This document shows positions 8,147-16,590 of a stretch of 64,000 nucleotides of DNA, piece after piece. The DNA lies in the NCBI RefSeq assembly GCF_040267685.1, contig NZ_CP158367.1:1550001-1614000 (forward strand), in the 5' to 3' direction. How positions within the stretch are numbered: position 1 is the stretch's first letter; each line of letters begins with the position of its first letter. This stretch comes from Proteinivorax tanatarense (GTDB lineage: Bacteria; Bacillota; Proteinivoracia; Proteinivoracales; Proteinivoracaceae). The translations under genes and the position numbers were made by a program. The notes under the pieces were generated by a model. That model had not been told where the DNA came from. It was given only the letters and a program-made list of their open reading frames with translations, and did no database searches.

Positions 8147-9112
8147 TTAATAATTAACCTGCGCCAACTTGCCTATATGTTTAAAGTTAAACAAACCTTT
8201 TTTTCTATCGGATAAGTTAGAACGATATGGATTATATTTATACACAGTAGCATTAAAGTCCCTTTCTAGTTTTAAAGCTACTGTATTACTGCTAGAATAA
8301 AATCCTGCAGGGAGCTTATTGGTAGTTTTAGTCCAGCAATAAGGGGCGTATTTCTTTCTTTTTTTATATTCTAGCATTTTTCGCATAGCTGCAAAGCTAT
8401 ATACATTTCCGTCTGTAACTTTATATTTTGAAGAATAGTGCCAACTACCAGGTTGCTTTGATACCATGTCACCTTCATATAATGCATTTATTGTAGTTAA
8501 ATCCTGTTGATTTCTTTTCTTTAGCTGCTGAAGTTGCTGCAGTCTTTTTTGTAATTTGTCTAAAACAACCGTTTGTAAGTAGCAACTTTCTCTAGCGCTA
8601 TGTTGCTCACTTAAAACTTCTTCTTTACTACTATACTCTAAGCTTTGTTCATCACGTAAAAATTTCTGTTTTCCGCTATTAAATATCTTTGCGTTTGATA
8701 AAGAAATTATATTGAGCTCATTTTTCAACAATAACTTTTTCAAATATCTTAGCCTATTCTCATAACTATATATTTTATTATAAAATCTGTAATAATTTAT
8801 TTTTACTAGAGGTTTTTCCTTAGTACTAAGTAGATTACTTCTATTTATTTCAGTGCTTTGATAAAAACTTTCCCCTACCTTACTCTGCGTACCTTTATCA
8901 CAAATATCATCTTTAATCTTATTAGCTTTTTTAATAAGATTCTTCATACGATGCTTTAATAAATTATTCCGCCTTTGAAGATCCTTAAGTTCTTTTTGAC
9001 AAACTTCTTGGCTAAAAGAATTCTTATGTTGTAATTTATCAGCTATTTCCACCATATCCCTTTTATAAACTAATTCTTCATTATTATAATTAACTTTTTG
9101 ATTTTCTAACAT
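8147..9112 (-). CDS. Coiled-coil protein of unknown function
   Basis: About 321 residues. The first two thirds are rich in Lys, Glu, Gln and Leu with heptad-like runs (KELKDLQRRNNLLKHRMKNL; KLQKRLQQLQQLKKRNQQDL), predicting coiled coils. The C-terminal third is aromatic and basic (GSWHYSSKYKVTDGNVYSF, YAPYCWTKTTNKLPAGFYSSS). There is no signal peptide or membrane segment. I recognise no family. A TTG at 9130 opens the frame, but AGGGGAG lies 6 bases before the ATG at 9112, which I take as the start. Confidence 0.65.
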   Translation of the reverse strand: MLENQKVNYNNEELVYKRDMVEIADKLQHKNSFSQEVCQKELKDLQRRNNLLKHRMKNLIKKANKIKDDICDKGTQSKVGESFYQSTEINRSNLLSTKEKPLVKINYYRFYNKIYSYENRLRYLKKLLLKNELNIISLSNAKIFNSGKQKFLRDEQSLEYSSKEEVLSEQHSARESCYLQTVVLDKLQKRLQQLQQLKKRNQQDLTTINALYEGDMVSKQPGSWHYSSKYKVTDGNVYSFAAMRKMLEYKKRKKYAPYCWTKTTNKLPAGFYSSSNTVALKLERDFNATVYKYNPYRSNLSDRKKGLFNFKHIGKLAQVNY

Positions 9113-9459
9113 AAGTAACTCCCCTTTCAAAGGCTTTAAATAAAAACTAGGAAATATATTCCAACTCCCATACCTTTACTATTCTATCCTTACACTAAAA
9201 ATCCTTTATTTGAAATAAAAAATTAAAATAAAATCCTTACTATTATCAAATAAGTTAAATAAAAAAATACCAACATATTAGACGACTAGCACGAGCAATA
9301 TAAACACAATTAAAAGTAGCCCTTTATCAGCGTTTTTAGACTGGTCCACATATCATTTCTCCTCTATAACAACATTTTATAGATAATTACAAAGAATCCC
9401 CCCTAACTACCTAATGACAAAGATGTGCGACTCATCATCACATAGTTTATATCCAAATA
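9113..9459. other. Gene-free stretch
   Basis: An AT-rich gap of about 350 bases between the coiled-coil gene and the pseudouridine synthase gene. I see no open frame with a ribosome-binding site, no clear hairpin and no repeat. It probably holds only the promoter of the coiled-coil gene. Confidence 0.6.
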
Positions 9460-10128
9460 CTACAATAATAAATTCCAAGGAAACACACTAGGTGGCATGG
9501 ATTCCACACTTAATGGTTTTTTTCTAACAGGATGTTTAAATGAAAGAACATGAGCCCAGAGCGCTAATTGCTGCCCCCTTTTACTTAAATGTTGTCCATA
9601 CTTTTGGTCGCCGAATATCGGGTTGCCCATGTTTGACAACTGAACCCGCACTTGATGAGGACGCCCTGTATGAAGCTGTACAGAAAGCAAGCTAAATCCT
9701 TTTTGGGATAAAATGGTTTCATAGTTTAATATAGCTTTCTTAGCCTTTGGATTACTAGATACTACAAAAACCTTATTTCTTCCGTTATCCTTCCAAATAT
9801 AGTCTTCTAGTCGTCTTTTTTTAGTTTTCGGTACGCCATGAACTACCGTTAAATACTTTCTTTTTATCATTTTTCTACGCAAGGCATCGGAAAGTCTTGA
9901 AGCAGCTTTTGAAGTTTTAGCAAAAGCCATAGCACCACCCACAGGACGATCTAGGCGATGAACAAGTGCTAAATAAACATTTCCAGGCTTTTTATAGCGT
10001 ACTTTAAGATCATCTTTTAACGCTGTAAGTAAATCAAAATCCCCACTACTATCTCTTTGAACGGGAATATTTATAGGTTTTTCTACTAAAAGCAAATGAT
10101 TGTCTTCATATAATATGTTGATATTCAT
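9460..10128 (-). CDS. RluA-family pseudouridine synthase
   Basis: Converts specific uridines in rRNA or tRNA to pseudouridine. About 222 residues, a catalytic domain without an N-terminal S4 RNA-binding domain. Motifs: NILYEDNHLLLVEKP (family N-terminus), VHRLDRPVGGAMAFAKT with the catalytic Asp of HRLD, KRKYLTVVHG, and LLSVQLHTGRPHQVRVQL with the GRxHQIR-type motif. The frame is open to 10239, but the residues before MNIN are not family-like and AAAGGAG sits 11 bases before the ATG at 10128. The HRLDRPVGG variant (Pro where many have Thr) occurs in a subgroup of small RluA proteins. Its target site cannot be told from sequence. Confidence 0.9.
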   Translation of the reverse strand: MNINILYEDNHLLLVEKPINIPVQRDSSGDFDLLTALKDDLKVRYKKPGNVYLALVHRLDRPVGGAMAFAKTSKAASRLSDALRRKMIKRKYLTVVHGVPKTKKRRLEDYIWKDNGRNKVFVVSSNPKAKKAILNYETILSQKGFSLLSVQLHTGRPHQVRVQLSNMGNPIFGDQKYGQHLSKRGQQLALWAHVLSFKHPVRKKPLSVESMPPSVFPWNLLL

Positions 10129-10290
10129 ATAGCATTCCTCTCCTTTACGAGCTATTGCATATATAGTAACATTAGCATATATTTCCATCAACCATAGTAT
10201 TTGGCAGTACTTGTCCATAATTATTATCCATTTAACCATAATATGTTCTAAGCAATAACGGTAACTTTAAAATTACAAAAAACAAATAAA

Positions 10291-10328
10291 GAGCATAAGA
10301 GATACGGGAACACCGTTCTCTTATGCTC
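10291..10328 (-). terminator. Terminator of the ArsC/Spx-like gene
   Basis: GAGCATAAGAGA and TCTCTTATGCTC form a 12-bp stem with further pairing inside (ACGG/CCGT), followed on the minus strand by TTTATTTGTTTTTTG. It lies just after the stop codon at 10334. Confidence 0.9.
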
Positions 10329-10333
10329 TTATG

Positions 10334-10696
10334 CTATTTCACTATTTCTTTGTATTCCTTCTCTTTAAAACCTATAATCACTACTTCTTTCCTATCAGTT
10401 AGTATAGGTCTTTTTACCAACATTCCATCTGAAGCCAAAAGTTCGAGCTTTTCCTCATCACTCATATCTTTGATTTTATCTTTAAGCCCCATCTCTTTAT
10501 AAACTTTTCCGTTAGAGTTAAAAAACTTATTTAAGCTAACTTGCGATATCTCGTAAAGCTCAGCAAATTCATCTTTAGTAAGATTATTTTTAACTAAATG
10601 CCTTGCTTCAAACTCCACACCATGCTCCTGGAGCCACTTCCTGGCTCGCCTCACACTAGTTCATGACGGGTAATCCATAAACATCCATTTCACCAT
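10334..10696 (-). CDS. ArsC/Spx-family protein, probable selenoprotein with in-frame TGA at codon 12
   Basis: The frame downstream of 10654 encodes a typical ArsC/Spx-like thioredoxin-fold protein (RRARKWLQEHGVEFEARHL...VKRPILTDRKEVVIIGFKEKEY), but it would lack its N-terminal strand and active site. Upstream in the same frame, ATG GTG AAA TGG opens MVKWMFMDYPS, with AGGAG 6 bases before the ATG. The next codon is TGA (10661-10663), followed by TSVRRARKW. That TGA falls exactly where the family has its catalytic Cys (compare CDTIKKARRW in YffB-like members). A GC-rich hairpin begins 13 bases after the TGA, its loop 18 bases after. Reading TGA as selenocysteine gives a complete 120-residue protein. 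The alternative is a nonsense mutation in a pseudogene, but everything else is intact. Confidence 0.8.
10631..10647 (-). promoter_or_regulatory. SECIS-like hairpin
   Basis: On the minus strand GAGCC-AGGAAGT-GGCTC makes a 5-bp GC-rich stem with a 7-base loop that has G as its second base. The loop begins 18 bases after the in-frame TGA. Bacterial SECIS elements need a short hairpin at about this distance with a G among the first two loop bases, so position and form both fit. Confidence 0.7.
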
Positions 10697-11066
10697 AAAC
10701 CACTCCTTATCCTACAGAATATAGTTGATAGATGATAAGTGATAGATGTTGTTTCAATTGATCATACATTTAATTCATCTGTTTCAGACAAGTCTTTCCT
10801 TTTTCTATATAATAGCAAATGGCTAATTTCTTACGAATCCACTAGTACAATATGTAACATGTCCAATATTCTTGGCATAACGACACTTTTTAGTTAAATT
10901 CAGTTCAACTTTCCTTGGTTAAAGCCGTGAATCCACAATAATAAGCAAAATTAACAGAAAATATTTCTAACAAAATATAGATGTTTTGCAACATTGCAGC
11001 CCTGATTCCGAGATTTTCCTTGTTGTGCAATTTACTATAACCTATCCAGTATGCTGGCATGGATGC
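10697..11066. other. Gene-free stretch with a dispersed repeat
   Basis: No convincing open frame. The segment GATAGATGATAAGTGATAG (from about 10730) recurs near 18328 in another gene-free gap. In both gaps it is followed at a distance by loosely similar AT-rich sequence with ATAGATGTTTT/AGAGATGTTTT and GCAA(C/T)ATTG words. I cannot assign a function. Confidence 0.5.
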
Positions 11067-13208
11067 CTAAAACTCAATTTTGACAGTTCTGCTATCGGAA
11101 AATATATTTCTTGAATGAATAACTTCATAGGAGCTATAGCCAGTTATCTCCCAATCTTGTTTATCGTAGCAATACTTAAAGTTTAGTTCATAATGTTCCA
11201 GGATTTCACTTTCTCGCTTATCTAAGTCTCCTAACCAGTCTTCTTCCTCTGTTGCTTGTACATACTCAACTAGCGCACTAACTGAAAAAAAGTAGTCAGC
11301 TTTATTTCTATGGAAACTACTGCTTATACTGTCTATCTCATAGGTTGCCTCTATTAGTTCTAATGTAGCTGAATCATAACGGTTCCACCAATCTTCTATA
11401 TCATTTTCTATATTGGTTGCTAACTGTTGCGTGGTATTTTCGACTAAACTTTTGTCACTTTCGTTGTAGGCATCATAATAACTTAATATAAATTCATTTG
11501 CCATTTCAACGGCACTCTCTTCAATTTTTTCATCAATAGGCTCAAATTCTAGATTAACATAGTTTTTTGTAATTGGGTAGACCTCACTTTCTACTTTACC
11601 CCATGGTAGTTCTATAACACCTTCAACTTTTGTTGAGCCATCATATTTTAAAGGTCCAATTTGGTCGCCAATATTCTTTGTACTTGAGTCACCGTTAATG
11701 ATTATATCAACATTATCATAATCTGCCCATACAGTGGTATATTTCCCATAGAGAGAAAGATCCATGTGGTGTTTATCTACAGAAGGATCCATTAGTAGAA
11801 TTATGCTTTCGGTGGCTAGGGTAGTATACTCTCCCTCTAATTTTGCTGTTATGTTATATTCACCTGGCATGAACGGACCAAACTCTTGTGTAAAGTATTC
11901 TTGATCGCTTGTTACTAATAATTCTTCACCAAAATATATTTCTACACCTTCATAGTTAGTTTCCAAGGTAATATAATTTGATTTTGGTACTAAGACGTAA
12001 TCTCTCTTTAAAAGTCCCTTTTTACTCTTTAATGTAAAGAGGTTATCTTCTACAAAATGGCCATTGTTTTCGCCATTATCAAACAATTTAGCTTGATCAT
12101 AAAGGGATTGAATAAAACTTCCATAGGCTGACGGGTGTTTATCAAAATATTTTAATAACCCTTTTATATGACTATCTTCAATCTTCATACGACTGTCAGC
12201 GGGACTTATTACTTCTGATAACCATTGTACATCTGAATTTAATATCGCTTTTTCAGTTTCCTCAATAAAACGTTCAGGATTATTAGCGCCAATTAATACT
12301 TGATATACTAAAAATATAGCTATCACTGAAACTATAGTGGTGGAACCTATAAGTTTATGTTTTATGCTGATGTTTTTATTAAGACTTTTAGGGAGCTGCT
12401 TAAGTATTTCATTCCAAGTAAATTTTTGACCGCAGGATTCACAGCTGCTGTTTAAATCATTGATTCTTGCTTCGCAAACCGGACAATCTTTGATGTATTT
12501 TAGCGCTTTAGTCCTTATTTTTATCAAGGCTTCTTTGAAAACTTTGGTAATAGATTTTAAATAAGAATTTGTAGCTGATACTATTTTAGGCTTCCATTCA
12601 TCTACTAGATTTGTTTTATTTTCTTTATTATTTTCATCCATATTTTGCGTGGTATCTCGTGAAAGCTCCTTACCCTCTTCTTGGTCGTTAACAGATATGC
12701 TAACAGGCTTCGTTTTTGAAGTTTGATAAAAATAACCCCCTATAGAGAATGTAATTCCCAAAAAAATACTATAATGAGCTTCCATATTAATACCCAGCAT
12801 TACAAAAAAACTATTGCCCGCCAGTAAACCTCCAGCTATACTTGTAGAAATTATAATTACTGGCTTTGTAAATATAACGCTCATTACTCCGAAAACAATT
12901 GCCATTAGGATAGCTAATACCATAGTCTGAGTAAGTAAACCACCTAATAAAAAACCCAATGTTCCACAAAGGATGAAAACCCCTGCGAGATAAAGTTTGT
13001 AAGATAAAATTGCACCTAATATACCGAGTAAAATAGAAAAGAATATAGCTATACCAAATTCCCCAGTACCTACCCATATAGGTACCATAGATATAAATCC
13101 GAAGCTAAAAAAACCAATTACCCCTACCCAAAACTTAAAAACTTTAAACCCTCTAAAACACTGGTTTGCTGCAAATAAAAAAGTTACAAAAGCCAGAACT
13201 TGTGTCAC
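11067..13208 (-). CDS. TcaA-like zinc-ribbon membrane protein, 5' end severed by IS21
   Basis: 713 codons remain. There are about seven N-terminal membrane segments (residues 1-165), a Ser/Asn/Lys-rich linker, a zinc ribbon CPVC...CESCGQKF near residue 240, another membrane helix (about 285-305), then a large extracytoplasmic part with repeated beta-rich domains (YEGVEIYFGEELLVTSDQEY; YDNVDIIINGDSSTKN), as in TcaA/YvbJ-like envelope proteins. The apparent GTG start lies in the target duplication of an IS21 element and has no ribosome-binding site. Removing the IS and one CACAG copy joins it in frame to 22 upstream codons starting at a GTG with GGGAGG (15784), giving about 735 residues. In its present state the gene is probably not expressed normally. 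Confidence 0.82.
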   Translation of the reverse strand: MTQVLAFVTFLFAANQCFRGFKVFKFWVGVIGFFSFGFISMVPIWVGTGEFGIAIFFSILLGILGAILSYKLYLAGVFILCGTLGFLLGGLLTQTMVLAILMAIVFGVMSVIFTKPVIIISTSIAGGLLAGNSFFVMLGINMEAHYSIFLGITFSIGGYFYQTSKTKPVSISVNDQEEGKELSRDTTQNMDENNKENKTNLVDEWKPKIVSATNSYLKSITKVFKEALIKIRTKALKYIKDCPVCEARINDLNSSCESCGQKFTWNEILKQLPKSLNKNISIKHKLIGSTTIVSVIAIFLVYQVLIGANNPERFIEETEKAILNSDVQWLSEVISPADSRMKIEDSHIKGLLKYFDKHPSAYGSFIQSLYDQAKLFDNGENNGHFVEDNLFTLKSKKGLLKRDYVLVPKSNYITLETNYEGVEIYFGEELLVTSDQEYFTQEFGPFMPGEYNITAKLEGEYTTLATESIILLMDPSVDKHHMDLSLYGKYTTVWADYDNVDIIINGDSSTKNIGDQIGPLKYDGSTKVEGVIELPWGKVESEVYPITKNYVNLEFEPIDEKIEESAVEMANEFILSYYDAYNESDKSLVENTTQQLATNIENDIEDWWNRYDSATLELIEATYEIDSISSSFHRNKADYFFSVSALVEYVQATEEEDWLGDLDKRESEILEHYELNFKYCYDKQDWEITGYSSYEVIHSRNIFSDSRTVKIEF

Positions 13209-13210
13209 AG
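13206..13210. repeat. IS21 target-site duplication, left copy
   Basis: CACAG directly abuts the left IS end (TGTAACTGG) and is repeated at 15716-15720 next to the right end. Confidence 0.85.
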
Positions 13211-13271
13211 TGTAACTGGCAAGTAGAATTGGAGAAATTTTGGCAATTAATTTTCCCTAACCTTTTTCCAG

Positions 13272-14033
13272 TTAAAACCTAGAATTTTCTTCAAAAAATG
13301 ATTCTCTGTGTGCTAATCTATAACTTTTACCTGACATATTAAATAACTCACATCTATGAGTGATTCTATCTAAAACAGCTGTAGTTAAAGCTGGGTCACC
13401 CAATAGTTCAGTCCAGTCTTCTAGACCTTTATTTGAGGTAATAATAAGTGATGCTTGTTCATGAAGTGCCGTTATGAGTTGGAAAAACAGGTTAGACTCT
13501 TCCCTAGATATCGGCAAGTAACCTAGTTCATCGATGATTAGTAAGCTAGAGGACAAAACCTTATTTATTTTGCCTTTACTTTTTCTTGATATCTCTTGGG
13601 TTTTTAAACAGTGCATAAGGTCGTTCATAGTAACAAAGCTAACCTTGTACCCCATCTCAACAGCCCTGTAGCCTAGTGCTATTGCTAAGTGAGTTTTACC
13701 GACCCCAGGAGGGCCCAAAAAAATTAAATTATACATACGGTCTATCCATTCCAATTCCGATAAACTGTTAACTTGTCTTTGAGTTATGGACTTTTGAAAA
13801 TCTAAATCAAAATCTTCTATAATTTTAAGTGTAGGAAAACCAGCGTTTTTTAGCCTTCTTGCCTGTGCTTTTTCTTCTTTTAGTTTCATTTCTTCCTGAA
13901 GTATGTTTAACAAAAATTGCTGATATGAAATGCTTTTTCCATCTGCATCTTGAACGACTTGAGAAGCGTTTGTATTTAAGTAGTCAAGCTTTAATTTTTT
14001 AGCATTTTCTTTGATTAGCTCCAATTTCTCCAC
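13272..14033 (-). CDS. istB: IS21 helper ATPase
   Basis: 253 residues, the normal IstB length. Walker A is LGPPGVGKTHLA (about residue 107) and Walker B is LLIIDELGYLP. It is a DnaA/DnaC-like AAA+ protein that helps the IstA transposase select and remodel target DNA. Its start overlaps the end of istA by 35 bases, which is typical translational coupling in IS21. Its stop codon lies inside the left terminal repeat. Confidence 0.95.
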   Translation of the reverse strand: MEKLELIKENAKKLKLDYLNTNASQVVQDADGKSISYQQFLLNILQEEMKLKEEKAQARRLKNAGFPTLKIIEDFDLDFQKSITQRQVNSLSELEWIDRMYNLIFLGPPGVGKTHLAIALGYRAVEMGYKVSFVTMNDLMHCLKTQEISRKSKGKINKVLSSSLLIIDELGYLPISREESNLFFQLITALHEQASLIITSNKGLEDWTELLGDPALTTAVLDRITHRCELFNMSGKSYRLAHRESFFEENSRF

Positions 14034-15588
14034 TGTGACTGTCCCCTTTCAAAGAATTAGTATACTCTTCAATACTTCTTATTTCAGGCTTTAAATCCTG
14101 ATACTTTGAAGGGGTAGAAATGTCTGCCTTAAAGTACTTTTTATTAAGTTGTCGTTTTTCTTCCTCCTTAAAGTATTGGATTGTATCCTTAAGCATGCCA
14201 GCGCTGTAGAGTTTTCTTTCAACGCAGTAATCAATAGCTTTTTGTACAAGTGACGGGTTTTCAGATGTCACTGTTTTAATTATTAGGTTAGATTGATCTT
14301 TAAAGTATCTAGATTTTTCAGCCCTAATGATATCAACAAACGTTATTGCCTTATCAGTTTCTCCTAAACTTTTTAAAACTTTCTCACGCATTTCGTCGCA
14401 ACTGTACTTTCTTGATTTTTGCCTATCTGGGTGGTCTATTGTTACTAGCTGACCTTTTCCTTTAGCAATTTTATGTGTGATAATCAACTCATTAGTATCT
14501 TTATCAATTATTTCGATACAATCTTTTTTAACTGATAAATTAACTTCTTTACCTGGTGAATAAGTCCCTATGGGTACTTGATATCTGTTTTGTTTGTAAA
14601 ATACTGTATTGTTTTTTCTTACTAGATAGGTTAAAATTTTAGTATCAGTTGATTCAGCAAAGAGGGTAGGTATTGGCATTAAGTGTTCCTTTTCCAGAGC
14701 AAACACTTCTGCCGGTACCTTCTTTGTTGTTTCATGGACTTTTTTATTGCCGGTTCTTTCTAGCCATTTTAGATTATCATCATTAAAGGATTCAATATCT
14801 ACAAATTTTCTATGTTTAGCGAAGTTATTCTTGGCATACTTTACTACAGCTTCTACTTTGCCTTTGCTTTCAGGATCAGCCTTTCTGCAAAGGTACACTT
14901 TAAACTTAAGAGAGTTAAGATAATTTTGAAATCCTTCGGTATATAATATATCTCCATTGTTTTCAGAAACTACTAGTACTTTATCTTGATCATAAACTAT
15001 CTCTTTGGGTCTGCCGCCAAAGTACTCAAAAGCTTTGTTGTGGGCTTTGATGAAACTTGATGTTGTAAATGGCTTGTCCGACCACCATACGAACTTGTAT
15101 CTTGAATGGGATAAAACCATTCCAAAACAATATGCTTTTACTCTTTTATTATCATGTGTCTTAAGCCATATCTCTCCTAGATCAACTTGAGCTTGATACC
15201 CCATAGGAAGATTTTCTATTTCTTCATACTGCCTAACTGATGTCACTTTGGGCAAGTCATATTCTTTTCTAAGCTTGTTTACATAGAGCCTTAGAGTTCT
15301 TTCCTTAAAATCTAGCTCACCATGTTTTTCTAAAAGCCAATCATAAATCTGAGCGGCTGACATATCTCGGTATTCTTTAATCCATTCTAAAATTTGCTTT
15401 TTGTATTTATCCACCTTCTTTCTCCGTGATTGAGCTGTATTATGGAGCTCTGAAAACTCATCAAACTCCATATCCCAGTACTTTGATACGGTCTTGTAGT
15501 CAATCTCTAGTAGCCTTGCAACTTGGGATTTATTTAATCCCCTAGACCTATTTTCTTTAATTTTGGCAAACATATCCCACCTCTTCAA
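13999..15588 (-). CDS. istA: IS21 transposase
   Basis: 529 residues. An N-terminal helix-turn-helix (LNKSQVARLLEIDYKTVSKYW) is followed by a DDE integrase core: Asp in QVDLGEIW, Asp in EIVYDQDK, Glu in the KGKVEAVVKYAKNNF region, so the catalytic triad is intact. A C-terminal DNA-binding part follows. The frame opens with TTG at 15588, preceded by GGAGG at 8 bases. An ATG at 15573 (MFAKIKENRSRG), preceded by AGAGGTGGG, is an equally family-like start. Confidence 0.94.
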   Translation of the reverse strand: MKRWDMFAKIKENRSRGLNKSQVARLLEIDYKTVSKYWDMEFDEFSELHNTAQSRRKKVDKYKKQILEWIKEYRDMSAAQIYDWLLEKHGELDFKERTLRLYVNKLRKEYDLPKVTSVRQYEEIENLPMGYQAQVDLGEIWLKTHDNKRVKAYCFGMVLSHSRYKFVWWSDKPFTTSSFIKAHNKAFEYFGGRPKEIVYDQDKVLVVSENNGDILYTEGFQNYLNSLKFKVYLCRKADPESKGKVEAVVKYAKNNFAKHRKFVDIESFNDDNLKWLERTGNKKVHETTKKVPAEVFALEKEHLMPIPTLFAESTDTKILTYLVRKNNTVFYKQNRYQVPIGTYSPGKEVNLSVKKDCIEIIDKDTNELIITHKIAKGKGQLVTIDHPDRQKSRKYSCDEMREKVLKSLGETDKAITFVDIIRAEKSRYFKDQSNLIIKTVTSENPSLVQKAIDYCVERKLYSAGMLKDTIQYFKEEEKRQLNKKYFKADISTPSKYQDLKPEIRSIEEYTNSLKGDSHSGEIGANQRKC

Positions 15589-15715
15589 TTCTCATACCTC
15601 CTCTGATAAATTAACTCTTTAATTTTATCAGAAGGGGTATTTTTTTAGTAGATAACTGGAAAAAATTCTCCGTTTCTATTTGCCAAAATCTCTCCATTTT
15701 AGTTTACCATTTACA

Positions 15716-15784
15716 CACAGTAGTTATGTTTCTCTCAGCCTCTTCAACTCCTAATAATATTTCAATAATTTCCAGAAAGCCCAC
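15716..15784 (-). pseudogene. Severed 5' end of the TcaA-like gene
   Basis: GTG at 15784, preceded by GGGAGG at about 9 bases, opens MGFLEIIEILLGVEEAERN. It stays open to the right CACAG copy. Without the IS the reading frame continues exactly into the gene at 13208. Confidence 0.7.
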
Positions 15785-16012
15785 TTCTTATAACCTCCCT
15801 ATATAATCTCACTAATAAAAATATCATACATTCATTAGACATTCGCAACTTTATATTTCGACAGGAAAGTCCATAATCCTTCAAAACACATTAAAATTTT
15901 CCAAAAAAAAGAAACTAACTATTTCCTATAAGTGGCTGTACCAAAACTATATAGCCACTTTTTAAGTTTAAAATAAAAAAAGACTAACCTATTATGTTAA
16001 AAAAGAATTGAC

Positions 16013-16320
16013 AAAAAGCATTTATGACAAAAAAGGAGCTATTCTTATGAGTACAAATTGCAAATACGCATGAATTTTATTTTTGTATAATGGCTGTTTG
16101 ACAAGCGACGGCTTACCTTTTAGATTAGCTTCTATTTCCGAAATCTTAGGTGCCACTTGAAGCACTTCCTTGTCTTAATTCCATTCATTGAGGCTATCAT
16201 TATAGTGTTTAACTTCAATAACATATTCTTGATCCAATAACGCCTACTCTCCCGTCACCAGGACCTATAACCTAATTCACCTGAGCATTCCATTATTGTC
16301 TATATCCAAATTTGCTATTA
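16013..16320 (-). pseudogene. Decayed transposase-like remnant
   Basis: One minus-strand frame, interrupted by several stops, reads EYVIEVKHYNDSLNEWN, then a stop, then VAPKISEIEANLKGKP and SLVKQPLYKNKIHAYLQF. The last part resembles the C-terminal pattern of IS4/IS1634-type DDE transposases (a basic stretch, then R/K-x-(R/H)-AH/AY, then a hydrophobic run). Identification is tentative. Confidence 0.3.
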
Positions 16321-16327
16321 TATGGGG

Positions 16328-16352
16328 CAGGGTTGACGCAGGGTCAACCCTG
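16328..16352. repeat. Strong 10-bp inverted repeat
   Basis: CAGGGTTGAC and GTCAACCCTG are separated by 5 bases, a GC-richer island in AT-rich DNA. There is no T-run after it, so it is not a typical terminator. It could be the end of a lost mobile element. Confidence 0.6.
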
Positions 16353-16590
16353 GCTGCACTTTTCACTCGATTATGTTCTTAATAGCACTTCGACAAATAG
16401 AAGTTCCACTTCTACATAGCTCCATTCTAAAAGCTCTGGGTGCTCTGGCGCTTTTAAATTAACTGACTTTCTCCCTAAAACCTAACAAAACCTAAGTTAT
16501 CCATTGAGTTAAGAATTCGAAAACGCGACATATCATTCTTTATATTAATCTATTTCTGATTTAATCAACTATCATCTGCTCTAAAACGTC

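Larger units (their letters stand above)
13211..15715. mobile_element. Complete IS21-family insertion sequence
   Basis: 2505 bp with imperfect terminal inverted repeats of about 63 bp (13211-13274 and 15653-15715). Both ends start TGTAA(A/C)TGG and share TGGAGA(A/G)ATTTTGGCAA and TTTTTCCAGTTA blocks. It encodes istA and istB in the usual overlapping order and is flanked by a perfect 5-bp CACAG duplication. Intact ends, intact genes and a perfect duplication point to a recent insertion. It disrupts the TcaA-like gene to its left. Confidence 0.92.
15785..16590. other. Gene-poor stretch with decayed sequence
   Basis: About 800 bases with no intact gene. It holds the upstream region of the TcaA-like gene, a decayed coding remnant (about 16013-16320) and a strong hairpin at 16328-16352. 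The plus-strand TTGACA near 16009 and the 8-codon ATG frame at 16047 behind AAAGGAG lead nowhere convincing. Confidence 0.55.

Noticed and set aside
12811-13077. 88-residue minus-strand ORF
   Set aside because: It is an alternate frame of the membrane part of the TcaA-like gene.
16047-16073. Eight-codon plus-strand ORF with a good ribosome-binding site, ending in TGA (possible second Sec codon)
   Set aside because: The frame after the TGA is not protein-like and no SECIS-type hairpin follows at the right distance.
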